A stretch of DNA of 64,000 nt from the NCBI RefSeq assembly GCF_014529535.1, contig NW_023503608.1:1364001-1428000 (forward strand), given 5' to 3'. Position 1 is the first letter of the stretch; each line of letters starts with the position of its first letter. Position numbers and translations under genes: made by a program. Of this stretch, positions 11,299 to 25,000 are shown piece after piece. Below the pieces are notes generated by a model. It was given only the letters and a program-made list of their open reading frames with translations, ran no database searches and was not told the DNA's origin. The stretch comes from Bradysia coprophila (lineage: Eukaryota > Arthropoda > Insecta > Diptera > Sciaridae).

Positions 11299-11830
11299 AA
11301 GGTAGCAAACATCCAGAAATAATCGGTATTTTTCACACATATATGTTGCTTTAAAACTGAAAAAATGGAATTTTTTTCTCTTTGATTTTCAGACGACGGG
11401 AAAGCCCGACTGCGCTACTTCAATTCATAAATAAATGTGAAAGAAACAATACGATCGAAGTCGTTGCTTAGGAGATAAAGTCGGACCATTATAATTTGAT
11501 CGATTCTACTCATTTAATTCATTTTTAAATAATTGTAGTTTTCGAAGAAATCATTTCGAAAACATTACAGTATAAAAGCTTAGACACGTGCATTTGAACG
11601 GATTACCCGCAGGTATACCGCGAGTAAACAGCTCTAATGCGCATGTGTAAGCTTTTATACTGTATTGTTTTCGAAATGATTTCTTGAAAAACTACAATTA
11701 TTTAAAAATGAATAGAATCGATCAAATTATATTGCTTCGACTTTAATGTAACGGGAAGGTAGAAAACATCCAGAAATAATCGGTATTTTTAACACATATT
11801 TAATACTTTAAAACGGAAAAAATGGAAATT
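11299..11830. repeat. 75 bp direct repeats flanking an inverted-repeat unit
   Basis: Bases 11299-11373 and 11756-11830 are direct repeats. Both contain AAGGTAG(C/A)AAACATCC and AGAAATAATCGGTATTTTT, followed by ACACATAT and AAAAAATGGAA. They flank the inverted repeat at 11489-11732. The layout resembles a composite or long-repeat-flanked non-autonomous element. Confidence 0.75.
11489..11732. mobile_element. Inverted-repeat unit with arms of about 95-100 bp
   Basis: The left arm 11489-11592 and right arm 11638-11732 are inverted copies. Shared blocks include TTTGATCGATTCTA, TTTTTAAATAATTGTAGTTTT, AATCATTTCGAAAAC and CAGTATAAAAGCTTA. The left arm carries a short insertion (CATTTAATT). The 45-base loop is relatively GC-rich. 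No ORF. Confidence 0.82.
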
Positions 11831-12911
11831 TGTGTTTTTTTAGTGTTAAAAAAGCGCAGGGCGGCAACTACTTAAAGTTTTGTATCATTCTTGTCAAAAT
11901 AAGGTGGTATTTTGACTGCGCCAAAACGAAGTTTGTATGCTAGAAAGAGTATTTTGCTGCTTCCATCAGGAAATTATGTAAGTCAACCATATTTTTAAAC
12001 TTGTTGTTATCATTCCGTTTATTTTCTAATAGAAGTATAATTAAAATGTTTCCTTTTTTTTATACAATTCAAATATATAATAGTTGTCACCAGTATAATA
12101 ATTTAAAAATCAATAACAATATTATTTCCTTTCTTCTTCTTCAATGTTTTTATTTTAATACTCGCCAGTATTATGTTAATAGTTTCACAGAGTAAAATGG
12201 AAATGAAAATGAAGTAAAAATATCTCAACTATACATAAGGCTAATTTGTGTTCTAATTTTCCATCATTTTTATTTTTGTTAATTCACATTTTAATGTTTT
12301 TTTTATCTTTGTTTGGTTTTGTTGTTTTCTACTATCTAAAATTCTAAAATGGTCGTTGCAATGTTCAGCAAAGTGTTATGAACATAAATAAATTTATTTT
12401 ATTTTTTAAATAATTTCTCTAACATTTTTCCTCTTTTTCATTAAATATAATTTTCTATTTTCTTAGAATTTGTCATTTTAAATTTTTCAATTTTTTGTTA
12501 AATTTAGTAACTCTTTTTCATTGGCATTTTATAGACAAGTTTTTCAGTTTTTTATTTTAATTTAATCTTTGCTTTTTATTTTATGTTATTTTTCTTGTGA
12601 TTAATTTTATTTGAACGTTTTTTTATACCCTCGGAAGAGAACTACAATATTTTGAAACACATCATTACGTTTAAATTTAATTTAAAAAAAATGTTTCTCC
12701 CAGATGCTTGTGGTATTACGAAAAACTTTTGTAACTTTTTTCTGTCTCATCATTTTGCAAAACGTTTATTTTTGGGCATAAATTTTCTTTGTTTTTTTTT
12801 ATTCAATTTATGTCATGCGTATAATAAATGTGGCCGTTAGGAAAACTTATACCGAAGGTAGCGGTCATACCTTCATCATTCTATTCATTTTATTTACAAA
12901 TCACCTCCACT

Positions 12912-15900
12912 TCAAGGTGGTTGCGCCTGATAATCCAATTCCATTGAATTCTTCAAATACTCGTGTATTTCGGACTGTGAACTGTGGCTCAGTCGCAGCA
13001 AATCCTCTCTGCTCAGTTTACCCATTTGCGGCAATCGTGGTCGAATGCTGCTCTTGTGCATGCTTAGGCTATCGTCCGATTTGTTAGTGTCCGAGTCCAA
13101 ACCTTCGGCGCTTTTGTGCCGAATGTGGACTCTCGGCGATCGGTTCGGTTTTTTGGGTAGTGGCGGTGGAGATTTCAGTGAATCATTCGATTTCTTAGGG
13201 CCATATTTCGCTGTTAGTTCTCGGTGCAGCTTAGCTTTGAGCACCGCTTTGCTGCGATCTTCCTGATAGATTGGCGGTTCGAGTCCTTCTTTGACAATTG
13301 GTAACTCGAAACCACTTTTGCTATCTCGATGGTACGATTCAAAGTTAAGCGCTGGACGTTTCGTTACTTTTGTCTTGAATGGCAAGTCAATTTTGTTGCC
13401 ACTCTTGCCACCGAACGTTTCAAATTTGTTGTTGTCGTTGTCGAATTTGGTGTTGGATGAAGCAGCCTTACCGAATGTCTCAAAATGTCGACCCAGATCG
13501 GGCGGCGAGGCAGTTATGTCACGACTTAGCCGTCGTCCTATATTATCCATCCGTTCTCCGAGTATACTGTCGGTGCTAAAGCGTCGTATGCTTAATACAG
13601 ACGAATTAGATCTAGAGCGGCCTTCTCTACGTAGCGCGGAGAAAATATTCGGTTTTGGACTGACTTTTGGCTTTACTTGTGGCGGACTTTTCTGCTGCTC
13701 CATTGAAGTGTCAACTTCTACGACTGTTGCCAGATTTGCATTTTCTTTTTCGTTTTGTTGCACCCTGTTACATATTGGATTAAGAAAGGAAAAATCAGCA
13801 AAATCCGAAAATTATTTCCTTATATTGTCACACGATTACCTTCGTATTTCTTGAATCATTTCGAAAAATTGAGCCTTACTCTTTCGTCGCCGTCGTTGTT
13901 CATCTTCCTTCTAGAACAAAATTTGATTACGAATAGGAAACTCATCGATATTACCAATTGCGCTAACTAACCCGTTTGATGCTCTTCTGGAACAAACTCG
14001 CTATTTGACCTTGCCGAATGGAATGAACCAATTCTCTGGCAGCATGATGCGGTGATACCAGCTCAACGCAATTAATGAAACGGTAGAGTTTCTGGCTGAA
14101 GAACATTATGTTTCGACTCTTCCAAACTGTACCTTTCGGCTTTAGTCGTAGCGTCGGCAACGCGTATTTGTAGAACCAGTGCTCGAATATTAGAATTATT
14201 ACGCCCAGTACCATTCCCAAACCTAACAAAAGGAACACACCAGCAACAGCCGCAACACCTTATGAAATTTAGAGAAAAGTGAGAGTGTATCAAAGTTAAT
14301 GAAGCTCCACAACACTAACCTAACGGTCTGGGCTGCACAATATCTGCTTCAAATTTGAAGCACGGCAGTCCACCGTACCATTTCTCCGTCAAAATGTCGA
14401 GGTATCCGTTACTCGAATATTTTGCTATGAGAGCTGATATGGAATCTTTTAACGGAAAATCTGAAACGAACAAAAAATACGTTCCACCGAATCAATGAAA
14501 TATAATTCCGCTGAAAAACGAACCTTTGGTCATTCCTATAGCATATGCATCTTCCACGAATGTCTCTCCGATTCGCTGCAGTCGACATCCATGATCCGTG
14601 GCACGATAATAATCAAGAACTGGCGAATCGCCCATTAGTAAATCCAAGCTGCCATTTCTGAGGTACAGAGTTGCCAATTAGTAGGGAATAAATCAGCATT
14701 TGCGAAAGCTAAAAAAACCTACTTCAATCCTCGGATGCCGTCCTCTAGCGTTTCCAACGAGTACTTCTTCATATGTTCCCAGAGGTACTGGTCTGTATTT
14801 TGAACATAATACTCAGCAGCAGATGAAACTGGCGCACCGACCCGTTGTGTGAGTAACTGAGGAAGTGTTCGTAATTATTTCTTAGAAATGATCAATCAAT
14901 TTGGTAACACGATTGATATGCTTACCGATGCATCGTAACTGCTGGCAGCATTATGAAAAAATAGGCCAGCAATGAGTGCAGCAATGTTGGCAGTATAACT
15001 AGCAACGAAGATAACACTGAAGCCACCCCAAACGTTTATCAAAAACTTATTCGGCCACGATTTAGGAGCCTTGAAAGCAACTAAATGCCCGCAAAGTAAT
15101 CCCCACATTACCCACAGAGCTGGAAATTTAGGAAATGCCAAAAACATTAGAAACTTTAACCAATCGAGACACGGTACGATTTTTACCTGAAGAAATGCTG
15201 AAATTTTTACTACGCTGCCTTCCCCAAGGATTCAATCCAAATGGACTCAACCATTCATATACAGCAACTGGGCGGATTTTTTTTTAAATTATTTTATTGG
15301 TCAAACTCATAGAGGTCAAATTTCATATGTTTCACCTGCAATCGCAGTTATGTTTAGCGATGTAAAAATAGCAATCCAAAGTTCCGGAGAAAACGGTAAT
15401 AAAAATGCTAGGAGTGGAATTTCGGACTTTGTTTTTGGTGCGGCAAGTAGTGACACTCCGCTATGAAAATATGGTGCACTGAAATCGATCACTTCCGCTC
15501 GAGCTCTGTTGTAAATTGAATTTGAATTTTGTGGAACAGTTGATGACTTAACATGTTAATTTTTACCTGGACACACTTAATGGTGCAAAAGCCATATCAG
15601 CTGAACCTGATATCAAATCTCCCACGATCCCATTCCATTTTGGGCCTGAAATATTTTTTTAAACAAATTTTACGGTAATTGATCTGCGTTCACCTCATTT
15701 CATTAACCTTTTTTCCGTCCAGGTTTCTTATTTTTGTTGGTCGTACCCGTATTGGAACTTCTGTAATCAGAATTCTTCTGAGACTTGGACAGAAAGTCAT
15801 TCGTTTCTTTCGATCGAGAATAGAAGCTTTTAGATGCTTTTTGCTTCCCACCAAACAGTTCGTCTTGCACGATATAGAGGTGAAATTCAAATCCAAGTTC

Positions 15901-18900
15901 GGTAGCAATATTGTCTAAGATATCCATTGATAGGCCATAGCAACATTTTGTTCTGTAAAGAGATTGTAGTTTCAATTGAAAGCTTGTGGGATCGCATTCG
16001 AGGCATTTACAAATGGTCCACTTTGTCTTTCGCCTGTTCTTCTTCTGCTGGCAGTTCTTTTCCGTGCTCTACTGCGTCCTCTTCAAGTCGATCTCTCGTT
16101 TCGATTGCATTGAACATCAGCGTCAAATTTTGTCGGCCTAACACCCAAGTTGAATTTTATTTCATTTATCTTTCTGTTAGAATAATTATGTCAAACCTTT
16201 CGGAGACAGCCTATGACAAGGCAATCCTCGAAGACAAAGTCCATCTTCATCCAATTCGGATTCCATAACAAATGGTGGTGAAAGGGCAGTAACGACCCGA
16301 AACACAGATCGAGCTCTGGCTGACAGACCTAAAACGATTTCATCGGCAGATAAAATTAAAATCTGAAAATGCTTTGAACCCATCCTCATAAGAATTTACC
16401 AGAGACAACAATATCACCTCCAGGCCACACAATCGTATCCAAATGTACATGATGACCGGATACCGTTCCTACGCGTCGCCATTTAGTTGGAGTTTCATTA
16501 ATTGGTGTTGGTGGCGGCATACCATCAAATTGTTGCTGATTGTAAAAAGACTTCAAAGATTTGCGATTGTTATCGGGAACCAGATTGAGTAGATCGAAAT
16601 GAATTGTCAAAGCTTTTTCTGAATATCCGTCTAACAGCTTTTGGCCAGCCAATGCACGTTGAGTGTTTTCCGCAAGTAGTCTAAATGAAAGAGAAATGCT
16701 TGTACAATGTCCTTGAATGGAAAAATGACCTGACTATTTTATTTCAGTAGCATATGAGAGCGGAGATAGATTGATTGATAGATAGACAAAGTAGGAGTGG
16801 CGATAAAATTCATATATAAGCAGTTTATGGACAATACATCAATAAATTACTCCGCCGACCTGTAAAGTTCTTTTCGCAGCCATTGTATTGTATTTTAAGA
16901 GGCTTTTAAATTCAAATTATCTATTGCCACAGTCACGAACTATATGTAGTTGCACAATGAATAACGACTTTATTGCATTACAATTAAAATTGAAAGCATA
17001 AAATACAGTGAAAAGGAAATCTGTAGACCGAACTAATTTTCCCGGAAGAACTTGTTACACAACATCTCACTATTATATAATGATAATAAAATAGAAATTC
17101 ACGCAGTTTCCTAACAGTCTTTGCAACAAATGACGACAACAAGATTATCGGTATACCAAGTAACGAACAAAACATGTTGAGTTAAATAGAGCACCACATA
17201 CAGCTCTTCTTTATGCTGAAAGTCTTTTATTTAATCATTATAATGTTGCATGTAACGTAATCAAACAAATACAATGAGCTTTCGTAATTAATTTTTTTTT
17301 TATTCAGTGAAAATTCATAACGACGATAATCCTTCAGGCGGTAGATTTTATGAATAGAATCGTTTTAATTAGTCGATTTTTTAAACAACTAACGTACGAT
17401 GAAAAGAACCTATTAGGATGTAATCCCTTCGGATGTGATGGTATTTAATAAAAAAATGTTTTGAACTTGTCCCCGTACTCTATCCGTGCTTTGTGCTCAC
17501 AACCACACCGAATTAAAAAATAAAAAATAAATAAAAAAGATTCACTGAATTGAAAGGTACTCGACGTTAGCCTAGTTTTGAAGTCGCAAAATATATTACC
17601 GAGCTATGGCAGTGACAAAGAGTTTTTGTAGCAAAAAGCGAAAATAATTGTCGAGACAAGAAGTTCAAGCTAAACATTTTTCAGAAATATGTTCAAGAAT
17701 ATATTTCCCAAAAATAGTCCCCGCTAATTACGGTACAATTTAGATTTAGGAAATAAGTCCTAACCATTTATTGGCAGTAAAAGAAGCAAGTGTTTCGGAA
17801 CAGGAACGTGTAATCATTAAATCTCTTAATTCCTCTGTACACTGAACGCAAAATCTTTTACTCCATTAGCTTATGACATACATTTTGCTGGTTACTTGCC
17901 GCAGTTCATCGAGTATTTTTGTTGTCGTTTCTAAAAGGTTAACCCTGTGTTGGATACTATAATTTTGCATAGTGAAAGCTTTAGCCATAACATGAACACT
18001 CAAATAGATGGCAAATTTGATTTGGATATTTTACGAATTGCCAAAAAAAAACTCCGAAGCGGGGTAGCCATTCGATGCTACCTCATTATTTGTAGTTTAT
18101 GACGCCCGCCCTTTAATTTTTGCATTGAAATGCATTTAAGCAAGGCCACCCTCGAAATGAAATTTCCAACTTTTTTTCTTCGGTTAACAAATAACTATTT
18201 CTCGTGTGCGGTGTGATTAACCTTATTTTCACCACTAAAACAGCCCAGAGAAAACAGTACTTTGTTGACATATTTGCCTGCATATTTGATGGCAATTCAG
18301 GCGAGAAAATTTGTACTTTTTCAGCTCTTTCACTCGTAGGTAGAAAATACAATTTTTCTTAATTGACTTGTCACTTTGTCTTGGTTATCAAATCTTTCTA
18401 AACGAATTGATGGAGAAAAACGGTTAATCACAACATGACCACATCAAATAGTTATTTGTTCCTCGAGGGGAAAAAAAGTTGAAAATTTCATTATGAGGGT
18501 GTCGCTTCGCTCGGCCACAAGTTATCTGATAAAATGAAATTTCATACTGTTTTCTTAAGGTCAACACACCATTTTTCACAATAAAGGGTGGCTTCCAAAG
18601 TGTTCACCTGGGGAAAATAAGAAATTCCAAGACAAACTGCACTATTGTCTCGTGACTTGTGAAGTCAATTCTTCAAAAAAAAAAACACTTTCGGCAAAAC
18701 CCGTTTACTATCTATGTTAGTGCTTGGAAGCTATGTTTTATCTGATGCGTGCAAGTACACTACTTTGATAGATAGTTAGTAACTCAGTTACTTTGATGAA
18801 CGTTGAGCCCACCTCCAGCAGATGTTTTGGTTAGACTTTAAGGCAATTTGTATACCACAGATTTTAATTTATTTTCTTAAAATTATGAACAATTTGCTAG

Positions 18901-21900
18901 GTAAATGTATCGTACGGGCCTCGTTTAAATTTTCACTTTATTTCATAGATTTTCCTTTTGTATTGTATCCCAAAATAAATGATTAATTGGATCATTTCTC
19001 TGCATTATTTGCTATTAATCTCAGTACCGGTATGACCAACATGCTAACAAAACTGAAACAATGAACGTAACTATATGACCACCCATGACCACGGTATAAC
19101 CAACCGAAAAAGGTTTACCTGGGAGAAAATTAGACATTCTACCCGTTAGTGATTAATTATTACATTGTCCGTACTTCCACACCATTATTGAAAGGGTTTT
19201 CAAGTCAGTGGAAGTGGGGGAAAATTGAATGAAACCCTTGTTTTGTTTGGAATAGAAAACGGGGCTTACCTTGCAAAATATTCAGCGCTGGCAATTTCTT
19301 CCTTCGTCTGACTGCCGTAACAACCGCCTCGATATCGTGGTGTTCGCCGATTCGATAGCTGATAGTCTCTTGCATCGGTAACATTCATCACTTGCCACCA
19401 GGAACCACGCCGTTTGTTCACATTTTTCGATAGAATATCTTTTTTGACTCTCGGTTTGTTATTATTGCTCATATTATTACTATTTTCGTTTAAGCCACTT
19501 AAAATTTGATTAAAACTACCGTTAATTTTATCATTATTATTATTATTAGTTAGGTCACTTGATTTTAAAAAACTACTGTTAACTTGAAATGTGCTATTTT
19601 TAATAATTTTTGATTTTTGATATTTGTTAACGATAACTGCATCACCGCCATCACGGCTGTGCAGTTGGTTTTGTGCATTTCGTTTAAATTTCTGATTAAA
19701 TTTATTTCTGTTACCAATCATTGATGATGATGATGATGATGTTGATGATGACGACGAAGCCGATGCACCACTGCCACCCCGTGCCCGATCGCGATTACTC
19801 GACGATTTATTTTCGTTTTCGATTTTGGCCCAACTGGATGCAAATAGCCGAACCGCTGAACGGATAAAATGTCGATCCACTTTCATATGAACCGGTCGTA
19901 AGGCCAATAATCCCACCGGAAAATCAACGAAATGATGAAAAAGAACATAAGAAGACGTATCGTTTGATGGTTTATTGTTCGATTTTCTTTTCGATTTCAC
20001 ATCAATATCTACATTGTTATTGTCAACCAGATAATCGTCTAGATTGAGATCGGTATTCAAATTGTTTATAAAAAAATTGTCGATACTTTCATTGCTTTTC
20101 TGGTTAAGACTATCATCGATTTCGATATCACGTTTTCTCATACCAACGATTGGCTTATCGTTCTCGTTCAAATTCATTTTCATATTTAAACCGAATCGAT
20201 TCAATAGTTTTTCTGAATTGTCCGCATTCTTGCGACGCGGACTCACTTCATCGATGTCCATTTTACGCTCTAGCAATTCCCTAATACGATCATATGTTGA
20301 ATCACTTCCGGTATCGGTCTTTTTCGACGAATATTCACTACGATCTAGTAAATCTTTTGTATCCTTAATTACTTCCGAAATATCATGATAAGCGGCATTA
20401 TAGAATTCTGTGGTAGAACTGGTGTCGGCCCATATCCAAATGAAATGACCACCAATCATATTGAGTCTTTGAGCTTCGTGCATTACTTTCCTTGCAACAT
20501 CGATGTTGCACAGAAGTAGTACAACACCTCGCGTAGATCTTGATATTTGAGCTAGTTGACTGCAAAGAAAATGGATTGGTTGTAAAAATTGCCCGAAACA
20601 TTTACTTGGTCACCGTGTACCGAAAAATTTGATCATCGTTAGCTGGTAATGGTAATATTGTCGGCACTAGAGGCGCTTCTTTGAGTGGACCTCCATTGCG
20701 TCTAGCTAGAACCATTGTTGAATACACATCGGATAAAACGAAAAACGAATGCCAATGGGTCTGCAACGGGAATTTTTGTTACAAGGTTCAGAGCGAATTT
20801 AAATTTTGCGCTAATTTTACCTGCAAAAACAATGCTCTAATCGCTTCTAATATTTCGTGTGACGATGGTTGGAGTAATGCTTGGAATCGAGACGTTAACT
20901 GAAACAAATTGGCGAGAATTTAACTTTTATCTCTAGCAATGTGAATTGTAAACAATTTGTATGTGTGTATGAACTGCTTCGAATACCCTTCTTCAAATCG
21001 GTTGTGATTTCACGAAACGAATGGTTCTACAAATTGCGATAAAAGGAAAATTTGAATATCGATTGCAATTATAGAAAAATCAAATCAAAACCGAAGGTCG
21101 TAATGGAAGATCATAAATTTCGCTTAAAGACGAATGGGAAAGGAAAGCACGCCCATCACTTCCTAATCGGTTGGCACTGCTTTTTCTAAATAGTTCTTGG
21201 GTATGCCATAAATATAGAAATCGACATAATTTCGGAAAAGGCGTAACAAGAGAATGTGGAAACGGTTTCGACAAGCCATAACAAATTCGGCATGGTAATT
21301 GTCATGTTAGAATTTCCCTTTAAAATGGAATTTTTTCTTGTGTTTCAAGGACGTATTGCTGCAAAGTTAATCAGATGTCTATAGCACTTACCTCTCGGTT
21401 GCCGTCTTTCAAATTCGCTGTTCCACCTTTGGCCCACAGAACTGGAATATTCATTGAATTACCAGCTAGAGCAACAGCACGAGCAGCCTGACCATATCCA
21501 ATAACAATCATACCAGCCAATGGTTGAGCATCGATGCGATGACACAATTGCATCAAGACATTCGCAGAAAATCTAAAGAAATTAATTTTCCGAATCAGGA
21601 CTACCAAACCCACTGGACAATTACTGCGATTAACGTTACCTCCCGTGTGGTGGTAAATCGATGTACAACGGCCGTAACGGTGGTCCTTGCGGACTGGTGA
21701 ATGGATGGCCCATATCGAGCAATGCTCTGGCTAATGTTCTTCCCCAGACTTTAGCTCCACCAGCAACGGCGACGACAAAATATACCGAATCAGGTCGTTG
21801 CGGAAACTCCGGCACAACTCCTAAATTGTCGGTGGATGGCGTAGGACCGATCCGATTTTGTGGTACGGGTAGGAAAGTGTTGTCGGGTTCGTCATTTTTG

Positions 21901-22016
21901 TTCGGTTCAACGTGTTTTTCGAACTGACTGTGACCGTCATCGGCCAAAATGAATTGCGTAAACGTTGAATATTCCAGTAAAATGAACAAAATGAGTATGT
22001 TTGAATGTGGTGACAT
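12912..22016 (-). CDS. Nmdar2: NMDA-type ionotropic glutamate receptor subunit (insect Nmdar2-like), 19 exons
   Basis: Exons: 22016-21640, 21572-21392, 20898-20821, 20760-20606, 20559-19270, 16680-16400, 16328-16197, 16137-16011, 15952-15708, 15645-15567, 15505-15336, 15267-15187, 15119-14926, 14856-14723, 14657-14524, 14460-14320, 14258-13972, 13910-13840, 13764-12912. All have GT..AG ends and compatible phases; the CDS totals 5010 nt (1669 aa). The product is a plasma-membrane glutamate-gated cation channel subunit. Signal peptide MSPHSNILILFILL..., amino-terminal domain, then S1 (RVVTALSPPFVMESELD; RAEVIDFS with the ligand-binding Arg). M3 is SYTANIAALIAG and S2 contains GDSPVLDYYRAT. M4 is GVFLLLGLGMVLGVIILIF, followed by a ~430-residue cytoplasmic tail with SPPPLPKKP. 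Exon 5 holds a ~250-residue Asn/Ser-rich insert between IWIWADTSSTTEFYN and the conserved VLFHHFVDFPVGLLAL segment. The M2 loop reads WGLLCGHLV, lacking the usual Asn. Confidence 0.95.
16681..19269 (-). other. Large intron 5 of the NMDA receptor gene (2.6 kb)
   Basis: The intron runs from donor GTAAGC at 19269 to an acceptor TTTAG at 16681-16682. All other introns visible in this gene are under 500 nt, so this one stands out. I see no exon inside it. It is AT-rich with a few homopolymer runs, such as TTAATTTTTTTTTTATTC near 17285. It could hold regulatory sequence. Confidence 0.8.
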
Positions 22017-25000
22017 CTTAAACGTCCTGAGAAATTCCAGCTAATTCAATTATTTCATTATTGCTAGACATTCAGCGTCCCTCACTTTTACTCAACTCGA
22101 ATGGGATATCGTCGAATTCTTCATTTTTTTTTGTTGTGGTACTTTTTGGTGTTGGCGTTGGTTGTTGTTGTTTTTGTTGCTGTGGGTTTTGTTACTGATG
22201 CTCTGTTTTTTGTTCACTATATTTTCGGTTATTTTGCGATTTGGATATATAAAAGTATCATAAATCATATCCGACAGTTAGTCGACCATTATCCATTATT
22301 TTATACAAAATTAACTTCTTTTTTGCCGAAGTCATGGTATATTCGCAACTTTTTTTTTCTTCTTTTATTTATACATTATGTGCGTGTTAGTATACATACA
22401 TATATGCGTGGAGCTTTTACGTTTATTTTTCAATTCTTGGCTTCATTGTCATTTTTTTTTTCCTTTCTTCCTTCCTTCGATTTCGAATATGTTGCCTGAG
22501 AGAATATTATAAGAACATGTCATCAATGTTGCGAGACATCTGGTACGGTAATTCTCAAAGCCATATTTAGAATGAACTTTGTGGAGTTTTGTGTGTTGAA
22601 TTGTCTATAAAAATAAAAGAGACAGTTGCTACTACACATTCATTTGAATTGACTAAATATATAGGTAAAAGTTTGGAGTTGAACATCAATCAAAGTTAAA
22701 AAGTCTGACGTGTGACATGGGAAAATACTTTCTTCTTTGATACAATACATACCGAATGCGAATCGTACCTTCGGTAATATAGCAAATCTTATGTGTAACT
22801 GAATAATTAAACATTATATACCGTTCAGTTCATCCATAACTCAGTTTTGATATCCTTAGAAACTTTTCATTGTAAAGGTTATAACGTTTATTTCCGACAT
22901 AACATTCTTTCCCATTTTATGTATTCAAATGAAAGCTTTTTCTTAACACCAATGCCGACAATGTAGTGAATAATTAAACATTTTCATCTTGTGCATATTG
23001 AAATAGTCACCGTAAAAACTAAACTAACAAAAAAAAATTCCCACCATTCCAACGTTAATGCTGCAAAAAAAATATAATTCAATCATTGACATTATCCCTC
23101 TCAACTTCAACAGTCAAGGCTATCGACTGACCTGAAGATATTGTACAAAAACGAGTGTAGCTTCACATCGACACATTGTTCATTGTATCGGTCGAGTAAA
23201 ATCACAGAAAACAGATTTTCTATTAGATGTCGTCGTCTGTTGTGTTATTGAGCTTTTTCTCGTTCGTCCATTCACTTAAATAGATAAAAACATGTTCTCC
23301 CGAAATAAAGAAATTTCAAAGTATCTATAGTGTCGACGAACCGTTGATGTTGATGTTGATCGTTGGATAATTTAGTTAATGGTTCAGTGTCTCTCTTTCT
23401 TGCTTTGCATCAAATATGTTCTGTGTGTGAAAATCAGACGATAGAGCTATACAATAATTTTAAATCTATTACTTCATCAGACTATATTCACAATGTTGAT
23501 AGAAACTATTGCAGTTCATTTGTTCCTTTAATCATACTGTGATACAACCACATTAACTGTATAGGTCAGTGCTTTATTTCGTTCGTTGTTGTCATTAACA
23601 GATGGCTAGCCGTTAGGGTTAAGGTCAATATCAACATTGAACGTTCGGATATGAGATATAGAAGCTAAGCACTGAGCTTAATTTTAATTTGTAATGCCGG
23701 AAAAAGAGGGAACACAATTATATATTCATTGGGGGAGATTTGATTCATTACAATTCCAACTGTTAGCCTAAGTTAACTCCAGGTCTATTAAAACATTGAT
23801 ATACACACCGCCAACGCAAATTTAATAGAAATTGTGAAAAGAATTAATGGATAGAATGTGGACCGACATTTATTAAGTGAGGTTCAACATAAAAAATGGT
23901 TTGAATGTATTTTTCTTGGATAATTTTTTTTTTTTGTTTCGTAAAGAAAGGGCAGTAGATGTTTTCGACTGATGATTTATTGCATATAATTTCTTCATCT
24001 TGCACCAAAATAACTCAAACGAAAATTTTAACATCATTAGCATAGGGCGGTAAATTTATCGCTAAAGAACCTAAACTGTTCATATACAGTTTTGTGAGTA
24101 TTGTAAATTTTACAAACAAATAGCTTTGGATAACTTAACGAAATTTTCTTTTGTAAACATTTTCAGATTTTCATGTGATAGTGTGAAAAGTTGGTTGTCA
24201 TATCAGATTCTCTTCTGTATACGATCTAAGTTGTTGAGATTTAGAGATAATCCAGGAAAGTGATTCTAATGGAATAATTCTTGAACACACCAAGAGAATA
24301 CTTCGACAATATATCAACAGCACCACCGAAAGTTCTTACTAATTAGGTCTCATAATAGCAAAGTGTTTGTTAAAACATATGAAGTAAAAGATTCTACTAC
24401 TCGGCAAACGGTTAACGTCTGAGAAATTTCATCTTTATATTTCTATACAAATCTGTGGAAAATAGTTCAATTAAAAGAAGTGACAGAGATGGTTGAGAAC
24501 CATTTACACTTTTAACTCGTTGTGTGTATCCCAGTATTAAAGTCGCATCATTTCTTCATCTTTAAGGAAAATAGTAAAAACGAAGGAAAAGTCGAGCCGA
24601 AAATTCTTTTCCCAATAACTATTTTGATTGGAAACCCTATACCTCCGTCATGTCAAACCGAATTCCCTTTGTAATCAATCTTTTTACTTCAATTTGCAGA
24701 CATAAAGGGATTTTTTTGGAAAATATCAAATCTGCCTTTGATTCATATAAGTATAGTAACCGTCATTCAATTTATTTGTGGCAGCAGGATATCGGTTATT
24801 GAAGGGAATATTTGGGTTAATAATACCCTTAGACATACAGTCAACAAAATACCGTTTTATCTTTAGCAGGAGAAACGATAAAAAAAGCGAATTGATCTTC
24901 GGAAATACAAGAGTTCGTACGAATCTATTGAAAAAGTTTTGATGAAAACGAGTCAAGAATTCAATATTTGTGATATCTGTGCCATCTGCGAGTGGTTAAC

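Larger units (their letters stand above)
8129..12911. other. Intergenic interval between ATAD5 promoter and NMDA receptor 3' end
   Basis: No coding region recognised. It is rich in short inverted-repeat elements (listed separately at 8895, 9128, 10208 and 11489) and a minisatellite at 10928. From about 12000 to 12900 the DNA becomes extremely T-rich on the plus strand and is probably 3' UTR or downstream DNA of the receptor gene. That gene's stop is at 12912, with AATAAA candidates at 12889-12894 and farther downstream. Confidence 0.5.

Noticed and set aside
13291-13854. 187-codon open frame on the + strand
   Set aside because: Antisense shadow of the receptor's cytoplasmic-tail exon, running into an intron.
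20681-20902. 73-codon + strand frame with many Cys
   Set aside because: It overlaps receptor exons 3 and 4 on the other strand and spans their intron; the Cys pattern is incidental.
22101-22499. 132-codon hydrophobic frame on the + strand
   Set aside because: Made of T-rich low complexity (poly Phe/Leu/Val), just upstream of the receptor start; no family resemblance.
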